From Actinomycetota bacterium (lineage in GTDB: Bacteria > Actinomycetota > Humimicrobiia > Humimicrobiales > Humimicrobiaceae), in assembly GCA_004376325.1 (NCBI GenBank), contig SOKC01000110.1, positions 1 to 13,596 of the forward strand: DNA of 13,596 bases, read 5' to 3'. The number at the start of each line of letters is the position of its first letter. Within the stretch, counting starts at the first letter, position 1. The position numbers were made by a program, and so were the translations under genes. A model generated the notes under the pieces. That model was not told where the DNA came from. It saw only the letters and a program-made list of their open reading frames with translations, and made no database searches. This document shows positions 8,472 to 13,596 of the stretch, one piece after another.

Positions 8472-8477
8472 TATAAT
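8472..8477 (+). promoter_or_regulatory. Possible -10 box upstream of the Mth938-like gene
   Basis: TATAAT lies 23 bases before the start at 8501. No convincing -35 element is present at 16-18 bases. In such AT-rich DNA a match can arise by chance, so the small gene may instead be read through from the Rnf operon. Confidence 0.2.
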
Positions 8478-8500
8478 AAGGATAATAATGAGACAAGGTC

Positions 8501-8842
8501 ATGATTATAAATTCATATAGTTTTGGTAGTATAACTATAGACGGAAAGAATTACCGCTCGGATGTTATCATTTTCCCCGATAAGATTAATTCGAGATGGT
8601 GGCGGAAAAGTGGGCACCTGTTATCAGATGAAGATATCGGAGAGATATTAAAGTACAAGCCCGAAATGTTGATAATAGGAACCGGCGCTTCCGGTCTTAT
8701 GATGGTTGACCAGAAGGTAAAAGATAAGTTAAATTCTCTTGGGGTTAGATTTATAATTAAAAAAACAGCTGAGGCAGTTGAGCAGTATAATAAACTGGAA
8801 AAAAAAGATAAGGTGGTATGCGCTTTCCACTTAACATGTTAA
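8501..8842 (+). CDS. Mth938-like domain protein (DUF498/AAMDC/NDUFAF3 fold family)
   Basis: A 113-residue soluble protein of the Mth938-like family. Visible signatures are an N-terminal strand region ending near IIFPDKI (23-29), RWWRKSGH (32-39), IIGTGASG (58-65) and the C-terminal HLTC (110-113), which ends the protein exactly as in family members. Biochemical function in bacteria is unknown. The fold family includes the mitochondrial complex I assembly factor NDUFAF3. An in-frame TGA at 8489-8491 just upstream fixes the start at or after 8501. AAGG lies only two bases before the ATG, an unusually tight spacing. It follows rnfB by 89 bases on the same strand and converges with the ATPase gene at 11 bases. 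A role as an accessory factor for Rnf is inference from context and fold only. Confidence 0.85.
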   Translation: MIINSYSFGSITIDGKNYRSDVIIFPDKINSRWWRKSGHLLSDEDIGEILKYKPEMLIIGTGASGLMMVDQKVKDKLNSLGVRFIIKKTAEAVEQYNKLEKKDKVVCAFHLTC

Positions 8843-8853
8843 AATAGGATGGC

Positions 8854-10986
8854 TTATAACTCAAAACTATTGTATTTACCTGCTTCAAATTCTTTACTAA
8901 ATTTATCAAATAACCCTTTTATGTGATCATCCATAGTTAAATAGATTATCTGCCATCCTTTTTTTGCAATGTCCGCCAATTTATTTATAAGAATTTCCCG
9001 CTTCTGCCAGTCCGAATGCTGAAATGCATCGTCAAGAATTAAAAAGAGGGCATCCTCTCTTAATAGTTTTAAAGTAAATCCAATTCTTAATGCCAGCATT
9101 ACTTGCTCTATAGCTCCGGTGCTTAAATCTCTTATACCAAAATTATCATACTGATCAGAAACAATCAGTCTATCATTATCCAGCGCAAGTCTATTATATC
9201 TTTGAGTAATATCTTTTAAGGGACTTAAGACTACTTCTGACTGCAGCCCCTCTTGTATTTTTGCGTCTTCTTCTTCGCGTAATTTAGAGATAACTTTGTG
9301 GACATTAAAGCCTGCCACAATATTAGCAGTAACTTCTCTTAGTTCATTTTGTACTTCCTGTCTTTTTTGTCTCAGATTTTCAATAAGCTCTTCCCAGCTA
9401 ATACTGGGGTCAGCTTTAGTCTTTTCACAGATTCTATATTTTAATTTTTGGATTTTATCTTCCTGGTTTTTGATTTCTTCCTGGATATGTCCAAGCTCTG
9501 ATTGGGTTTTCTCATATTCCTGCTGACCATATCTAATTACTATATCTTCTGAAAGGTAATCTGTCTCTGATACCCCCAGTTTATATAGTTCTTGTCTTTC
9601 CTCATCAATATGATCTCTCAGGCTCCTATTATTTTGTTTTAGATCCTTGAGTATTGCATCCCAGTCCTGCTCGCTGGCTTCTTTTTCTACAAAGCTTGCT
9701 ATTTTCTGGTTAATAGAAAAATGTAGTTCCCGGAGTCCTTTATTAAGACCATCAATTTGTTCTTCTATTGCACTCGACTTGCTATTAGATTCCCTCTGCT
9801 CATTTAAGGTTGATTCAAGTAGTGCAATATCTGTTAGTTCTTTACCAATCCTGTTTTTAAATTCTCCCTTAATTTTACTTAGCTCTTCATTTTGTCCTGC
9901 CTGTTTTGAAAAATTATAGAATTTTTTAATATATACAAGAGAAAATACTAATAAGCCCAAAAAACAAAAACATATAATTCCTAAATATGAAGTCCATGCA
10001 GCAGCAGAAATTTTCTGGTTAAAAAAAATTAAAGCTACTGCAGTAGCTATACCGGCAATCGCTAAAATACCACATATGAAAAGCAAAGATTTACCGGGTT
10101 TTTTTATAATTTTTGATGATAAATCTTTGTAATAAGGCAGGGCACTTTCCAGCCACTTGAAGTCTTTACTTTCTTTAAGGACGCTTTTATGTTTCTCTTC
10201 CAACTGGTTATAGGATCCTTTTTTACTTTTGTATAGATAGAGCTCCCTCTCTATCTTGATTAATTCACCTTCAGGAATATTATTTAGCTCTGTATTTAAC
10301 TCTTTGATTCTTTCTGAAATTAGATAAGCCTGGTGTCTTTTTGCTTTATCAAGGTGCGATAACTTATCTTGTAGAGTTTTTTCTTCTATCCTGTAAGTTT
10401 TCAATATCCCTTGAGTGTATTCAGATTCTATTTCTTCAAATTGTTTATCAATACTCTTTAGCTCATCTCTAATATCACTATATTGCTTTCCTTCACCCCG
10501 CTGCGGAATACTAATTTGGCTACCATCGATCTCTGCTGACTTTACAGTTTTTGAAATATTATTGTCGTTGTCAATCTTATCCAGGACATTTATGCCAGAT
10601 AATACTTCTTTGATTAAAAATTTACTTATACCTTCACCATCTTCTATCCCGGCTTCTCCACCTTTTACTACAAGGAGTTTTGACATTGATATAGGTAGTC
10701 CTTTTTCACTACTTTCCCAATAATCTTCTAATTTTTTCTGAGAGGAGGGAGAAAAATCAATGGTTCGTTCTTCTAAGCCACTGATAGTAACCTTTCCCTT
10801 TCCTCCTTTTCTTAAATTACTCCACCGGCTGATATTCCTAAATAAAGAGCGAATTATAAATTCAGTAAAAAAAGTCTTTCCTTTCTCATTTCTACTGTAT
10901 ATAAGATTAAATATACCAAACTCAGCTATAAAACTTTTAATTGGCCCCAGATCTTTTACTGATATTTTATCAATCTTAATTCCCAT
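8854..10986 (-). CDS. SbcC/Rad50-like (YhaN-type) coiled-coil ATPase with a transmembrane hairpin
   Basis: A 710-residue ABC/SMC-type ATPase, encoded 24 bases after the nuclease gene and presumably its partner. The N-terminal half of the ATPase head has a P-loop SRNEKGKT at 31-38. The C-terminal half has the signature LSTGAIEQ (621-628) and Walker B FLILDD (648-653) followed by AFQHSDW. Between them lie two long charged helical regions predicted as coiled coil (about 170-290 and 365-550). They flank two membrane helices at about 300-322 and 332-353. No CxxC zinc hook is present, so the hairpin occupies the place of the Rad50 hook, as in the YhaN family. The protein is clearly shorter than Bacillus YhaN (about 960). 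Oddities are Ser31 in place of the first P-loop glycine and MDDH (685-688) where the H-loop histidine is expected. AGGA lies upstream of the ATG. Function is inferred as DNA-end processing or repair at the membrane. Confidence 0.85.
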   Translation of the reverse strand: MGIKIDKISVKDLGPIKSFIAEFGIFNLIYSRNEKGKTFFTEFIIRSLFRNISRWSNLRKGGKGKVTISGLEERTIDFSPSSQKKLEDYWESSEKGLPISMSKLLVVKGGEAGIEDGEGISKFLIKEVLSGINVLDKIDNDNNISKTVKSAEIDGSQISIPQRGEGKQYSDIRDELKSIDKQFEEIESEYTQGILKTYRIEEKTLQDKLSHLDKAKRHQAYLISERIKELNTELNNIPEGELIKIERELYLYKSKKGSYNQLEEKHKSVLKESKDFKWLESALPYYKDLSSKIIKKPGKSLLFICGILAIAGIATAVALIFFNQKISAAAWTSYLGIICFCFLGLLVFSLVYIKKFYNFSKQAGQNEELSKIKGEFKNRIGKELTDIALLESTLNEQRESNSKSSAIEEQIDGLNKGLRELHFSINQKIASFVEKEASEQDWDAILKDLKQNNRSLRDHIDEERQELYKLGVSETDYLSEDIVIRYGQQEYEKTQSELGHIQEEIKNQEDKIQKLKYRICEKTKADPSISWEELIENLRQKRQEVQNELREVTANIVAGFNVHKVISKLREEEDAKIQEGLQSEVVLSPLKDITQRYNRLALDNDRLIVSDQYDNFGIRDLSTGAIEQVMLALRIGFTLKLLREDALFLILDDAFQHSDWQKREILINKLADIAKKGWQIIYLTMDDHIKGLFDKFSKEFEAGKYNSFEL

Positions 10987-11010
10987 AAATTCTTAATTCC
11001 TGCAATATAA

Positions 11011-12072
11011 TTATTCTTTCAAAATTATATGAAGAGATTTTTCTAAAATATCTTCCTTTGAAGTAATTTCATTATCCCACTTAAGTTTTTCAATTTCATC
11101 TCTTAGTTTCTCTACAATAGCTATTCTTTCCGGGTCATTAAATATTGATACTTCAGCCAGGTCAGGTTCTTCACGGTTATAAAAAGTAAAATCTTTAAGT
11201 GTTTTTTTAGTTATTTCAAGAAGCTTATTTTTATTAGATGTATATCCTTTAATTTTTAAACGAATTCTTACTTTTGATGCCTCATTTTTACCTATATTCC
11301 ATTTTCTGACCATTTCCTGTATCTTTCTTTCTATATATTCAAATTCATTAGTAGTGGGTAAGGAAATTAAAGTTTCATTAAAGAATATATAGTCAGTGTT
11401 TATTACTTTTTCAACTACTTCTAAGGTATCTGTATTTACAATTAAAAAGCTCCTTTTTCCAGTTTCATTTATGTCCAGACCACAGGGTGATCCGGGATAA
11501 TAAACTTTGCCCAAATTTATTTTTTTGTGTATGTGGCCCAGTATGATTTTAACAGGGTTATAGTACTGGATATCATTTCTGGTTAGAGGCATATAAATAC
11601 CCGGTTCGTAGGGATTTGGGTCACGCAGGCCCGCCATGTAGTCGCCATGGCCAATCAAAATCCAGAGTTTGGGCAGGTTTTCCTTATATTCTGCTATAAC
11701 TTCTCCCATAGACTTGGCTGGTAGATAAGGTATGAAAAGGAAGATAGCGGGTGGTTCTCCTAATTTAATAATTTCAGATTTACTGAAGACTCTGATATTG
11801 TCTGAAGTAAAATACTGCTGTTTAATGGAGGGGTCATGGTTTCCAGGAATTATATGGAATTTAATCTGGTTACTGGTATATTTTGTATTTTTACAAAATT
11901 CATCAAACTCAGAATAATTTTGACTTTCTTCATTAAATAGGTCACCTGCAATAAATAGTGTTTTAATATCTTCGGAAAGCATCTTATCAAGGATATTTGA
12001 TAATGCATTCCACCTTTCAGGAGATTTTTCTTTTGTTTTTAAATGCACATCTGCTGTAACTGCTATTTTCAT
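11011..12072 (-). CDS. SbcD/YhaO-like metallophosphoesterase (Mre11-type DNA nuclease)
   Basis: A 353-residue calcineurin-like phosphoesterase of the Mre11/SbcD/YhaO group, predicted to be a Mn2+-dependent DNA nuclease. All core metal ligands are visible: Asp8 and His10 (ADVH), Asp44 (AGDLFN), Asn78 with catalytic His79 (GNHD), His142 (GHGDY), and His180 and His182 (GHIHK). A C-terminal part of about 150 residues probably forms the cap domain and the segment that contacts the ATPase. Its last stretch is rich in Lys and Glu and looks helical. It is slightly shorter than SbcD or YhaO (about 400). It is the first gene of a two-gene minus-strand operon whose second gene is the SbcC/YhaN-like ATPase. 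The ribosome site before the ATG is weak. The 243-base divergent region upstream should hold its promoter. Confidence 0.9.
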   Translation of the reverse strand: MKIAVTADVHLKTKEKSPERWNALSNILDKMLSEDIKTLFIAGDLFNEESQNYSEFDEFCKNTKYTSNQIKFHIIPGNHDPSIKQQYFTSDNIRVFSKSEIIKLGEPPAIFLFIPYLPAKSMGEVIAEYKENLPKLWILIGHGDYMAGLRDPNPYEPGIYMPLTRNDIQYYNPVKIILGHIHKKINLGKVYYPGSPCGLDINETGKRSFLIVNTDTLEVVEKVINTDYIFFNETLISLPTTNEFEYIERKIQEMVRKWNIGKNEASKVRIRLKIKGYTSNKNKLLEITKKTLKDFTFYNREEPDLAEVSIFNDPERIAIVEKLRDEIEKLKWDNEITSKEDILEKSLHIILKE

Positions 12073-12132
12073 TTCTGCTACTTTAGATTAAAATACAACA
12101 CTCTTGGCCGAAAGAGAATTACTTATAATTAG

Positions 12133-12151
12133 TTATATATATTATATATAA
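12133..12151. repeat. AT-only inverted repeat
   Basis: TTATATATA, a central T, then TATATATAA form a perfect dyad 61 bases upstream of the nuclease start. It could be an operator or cruciform-prone site. Simple AT sequence can also do this by chance. Confidence 0.4.
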
Positions 12152-12282
12152 TATACTTTAATTTGTAGTTAAGTCCAAATGTTTTCTTATTTTTTAATTA
12201 TCTTTAGTTTTGGTGTTTTTTAGATATTTTACCTTTTGGAAAGTGGCTTTGTTGTATGGGTTAATTCTATTTTTTATAGTAT

Positions 12283-12288
12283 TATAAT
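12283..12288 (+). promoter_or_regulatory. Possible -10 box of the methyltransferase gene
   Basis: A perfect TATAAT lies 27 bases before the TTG start at 12316. The upstream sequence at 16-18 bases (GTTAATT) matches a -35 box poorly. The position is right for a promoter, but the AT-rich setting keeps confidence low. Confidence 0.35.
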
Positions 12289-12315
12289 ATGCTAAAGTAA
12301 AGTGAGAATGAAGAC

Positions 12316-13092
12316 TTGAAATGGCGGTCTCCAGTGAAAGTAAAAAATTTTAAAATAAGTCCAGAATTTTATGATTTACAGGTAGATTGGGATAAGAGGC
12401 TAAAAAAGGAAAAAGATTTTTTTTCTAGAATATTTGAAGAAAACGATATTGAAAATGTGCTTGATGTAGGCTGCGGTACGGGCCATCATGCGCAGCTTTT
12501 TTCCGGATACGCAAAAAAAGTCGTTGCCATAGATCCTTCAGGAGAAACCATAGATTATGCTGAAAAAAATGTGATAAAGTCTCCCAATGTTACCTTAATA
12601 AAGGAAGGGTTTGCAGGACTTGATAAAATTCCTTACGGACAGTTTGACCTTATAACCAGTCTGGGAAATACACTGCCCATTCTGGGGAACCGCATGAAGG
12701 TAAAGCAGGCTCTTAAAAAAATCAGAAAGAAGCTGTCAGGAAACGGTCTGGCGATAGTTCAATTCTTAAACTTTAACGCAGGTGTTCTGGAAGAAAACAG
12801 GTTTTATAATCCAAAGGTATTCAAAAAAGACGGAAAGACCTATATTTTTATCAAACACTTTGAATACGGAAAAATTAAAACCAGGATGGACTTTATAATT
12901 ACTGTAATTTATAAAAATAAGGTGGAGGATTTTTTTATAAACTCTTCTTATCTGTGCACCTTAAAGGCAAACTTATTTTTAAAAATGGCAAAAAATTCGG
13001 GGTTTAAAAAAATCGAGCTTTTAGGACCTGGGGGAAAGGGAGTCTTTAATGGTAAGAGAGATATAAGCCTTTATGCATTACTGTATAGATAA
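12316..13092 (+). CDS. Class I SAM-dependent methyltransferase
   Basis: A 258-residue cytosolic methyltransferase with a Rossmann-like fold. Motif I is VLDVGCGTGHH (48-58) and the acidic residue after strand 2 is Asp73 (AIDPS). Motif IV is near residues 112-120, where FDLITSLGNTLPIL somewhat resembles the post-strand segment of glycine/sarcosine-type enzymes. The C-terminal half holds a beta-rich insertion (about 150-225) that probably forms the substrate lid. The substrate cannot be told from sequence. The start is uncertain: TTG at 12316 gives the full frame, and GTG at 12334 would remove six residues. Neither has a strong ribosome site, and no in-frame ATG lies near the start. It is alone between the divergent nuclease operon and nikR, and a weak terminator-like hairpin follows it. 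Confidence 0.85.
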   Translation: MKWRSPVKVKNFKISPEFYDLQVDWDKRLKKEKDFFSRIFEENDIENVLDVGCGTGHHAQLFSGYAKKVVAIDPSGETIDYAEKNVIKSPNVTLIKEGFAGLDKIPYGQFDLITSLGNTLPILGNRMKVKQALKKIRKKLSGNGLAIVQFLNFNAGVLEENRFYNPKVFKKDGKTYIFIKHFEYGKIKTRMDFIITVIYKNKVEDFFINSSYLCTLKANLFLKMAKNSGFKKIELLGPGGKGVFNGKRDISLYALLYR

Positions 13093-13093
13093 G

Positions 13094-13126
13094 TGTTATT
13101 ATATAAATAACAGATAATTTTTTTTT
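13094..13126 (+). terminator. Weak intrinsic terminator after the methyltransferase gene
   Basis: TGTTATT (13094-13100), a five-base loop ATATA and AATAACA (13106-13112) form a 7-bp stem. Five bases later a run of nine T begins (13118-13126). The stem is almost GC-free, and the gap to the T-run is longer than usual. The dyad could instead be an operator for nikR. Confidence 0.4.
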
Positions 13127-13180
13127 AATCAACTAATTGGTGATAAGTATTGAAGATAGGTAATGGGGGATAGGTAGGTA

Positions 13181-13596
13181 ATGGATGAGTTAAAAAGATT
13201 CGGAGTATCCATAGAAAAAAAACTGCTTGAAAAGTTTGATAATTATATTAAGAGCAAGGATTATCAAAACCGCTCTGAAGCTTTAAGGGATCTGGTAAGA
13301 AAAGAGCTTGTTGACAGCCAGTGGGCAGAAAGCGGAGGGGATGTGGCAGGAGCAATTATAATTGTTTATGACCATCACCGGAAGGAGCTGATGGACAATC
13401 TTGTAAATATTCAGCATGATTACCAGGATATTATAATCTCCAGTCAACATGTCCACCTGGATCATAGTACCTGCCTGGAAGTAATAGTTGTGAAAGGCAA
13501 GATTGCCGAAGTGTTTGGACTGGAAGCAAAACTTAAAGTGGCAAAGGGTGTAAAGCACGCTTCACTTGCAAAATCTACACTAGGCAAGGAAATGTA
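13181..13596 (+). CDS. nikR: Nickel-responsive transcriptional regulator NikR (runs to the window edge)
   Basis: NikR is a ribbon-helix-helix repressor that binds DNA when loaded with Ni2+ and shuts down nickel uptake genes. The frame begins RFGVSIEKKLLEKFD (6-20), and the helix-turn part contains NRSEALRDLVRKEL (30-43). The C-terminal ACT-like nickel domain follows from about residue 56. All four high-affinity nickel ligands are visible: His79, His90, His92 and Cys98, in the QHVHLDHSTCLEV context with the usual spacing. The ATG at 13181 is chosen because an in-frame TAG lies upstream at 13175-13177. AGG-rich sequence (13172-13178) could serve as the ribosome site. The window ends after 138 codons with TA, the first two bases of a possible TAA or TAG. 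The gene may therefore be complete but for one base, since typical NikR is about 130-150 residues. Confidence 0.96.
   Translation, partial: MDELKRFGVSIEKKLLEKFDNYIKSKDYQNRSEALRDLVRKELVDSQWAESGGDVAGAIIIVYDHHRKELMDNLVNIQHDYQDIIISSQHVHLDHSTCLEVIVVKGKIAEVFGLEAKLKVAKGVKHASLAKSTLGKEM

Larger units (their letters stand above)
12073..12315. promoter_or_regulatory. Divergent intergenic region with an AT dyad
   Basis: This 243-base region separates the minus-strand nuclease operon from the plus-strand methyltransferase, so it should carry both promoters. It is extremely AT-rich and strongly T-rich on the plus strand. I find no ORF, tRNA or clear RNA structure. A perfect 9-base inverted repeat with a one-base centre (TTATATATA/TATATATAA) lies at 12133-12151. 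Confidence 0.5.

Noticed and set aside
8831..8842. Perfect 12-base palindrome TTAACATGTTAA at the end of the Mth938-like gene
   Set aside because: It consists of the codons for the conserved Leu-Thr-Cys end plus the stop, so protein constraint explains it. There is no T-run or GC stem to make it a terminator.
8854..10986. Several plus-strand ORFs of 76-102 residues within this stretch
   Set aside because: They are antisense shadows of the coiled-coil ATPase, rich in Ser, Leu and Phe, without family features or ribosome sites.
13283..13558. 91-residue minus-strand ORF at the right edge
   Set aside because: It lies entirely antisense to nikR, whose protein is clearly recognisable with all nickel ligands.

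Overview
The window comes from an AT-rich, almost certainly anaerobic bacterium. The evidence is a complete Rnf complex operon in the order common in Clostridia and other anaerobes (C-D-G-E-A-B), bacterial Shine-Dalgarno sites, GTG and TTG starts, a lipobox on ApbE and heavy use of AGA/AGG and ATA codons. I cannot place the lineage more precisely: Clostridia, Atribacterota-like or deep anaerobic Actinobacteria-like groups would all fit. No mobile element, CRISPR array, rRNA or tRNA was seen. The largest gap without a gene is 243 bases.

Layout. (1) 72-833, plus strand: a sirtuin protein deacylase. (2) 921-8411, plus strand: a closely packed run that is probably one transcription unit. It encodes a COG4091-type NAD(P)-dependent oxidoreductase with a C-terminal SAF domain, the flavin transferase lipoprotein ApbE, and then RnfC, RnfD, RnfG, RnfE, RnfA and RnfB. 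(3) 8501-8842, plus strand: a small Mth938-like protein (the fold family of the mitochondrial complex I assembly factor NDUFAF3), 89 bases after rnfB. (4) 8854-12072, minus strand: an SbcD/YhaO-like nuclease followed by an SbcC/YhaN-like ATPase that has a transmembrane hairpin in place of a zinc hook. (5) 12316-13092, plus strand: a class I SAM methyltransferase. (6) 13181 to the window edge, plus strand: the nickel-responsive repressor NikR, which is missing from simple closed-ORF lists because it runs to the edge.

How the parts work together. RnfCDGEAB is a membrane ferredoxin:NAD+ oxidoreductase that couples electron transfer to Na+ or H+ translocation. ApbE covalently attaches FMN to threonines of RnfD and RnfG, and both carry the same DAVTGAT acceptor motif, encoded by nearly identical DNA. 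The COG4091 enzyme upstream is a NAD(P)-linked dehydrogenase by family, but its substrate is unknown. The Mth938-like protein may be an accessory or assembly factor (inference). NikR implies nickel homeostasis, and so nickel enzymes such as hydrogenase, CODH or urease elsewhere in the genome. The minus-strand nuclease/ATPase pair is the least ordinary part of the window.
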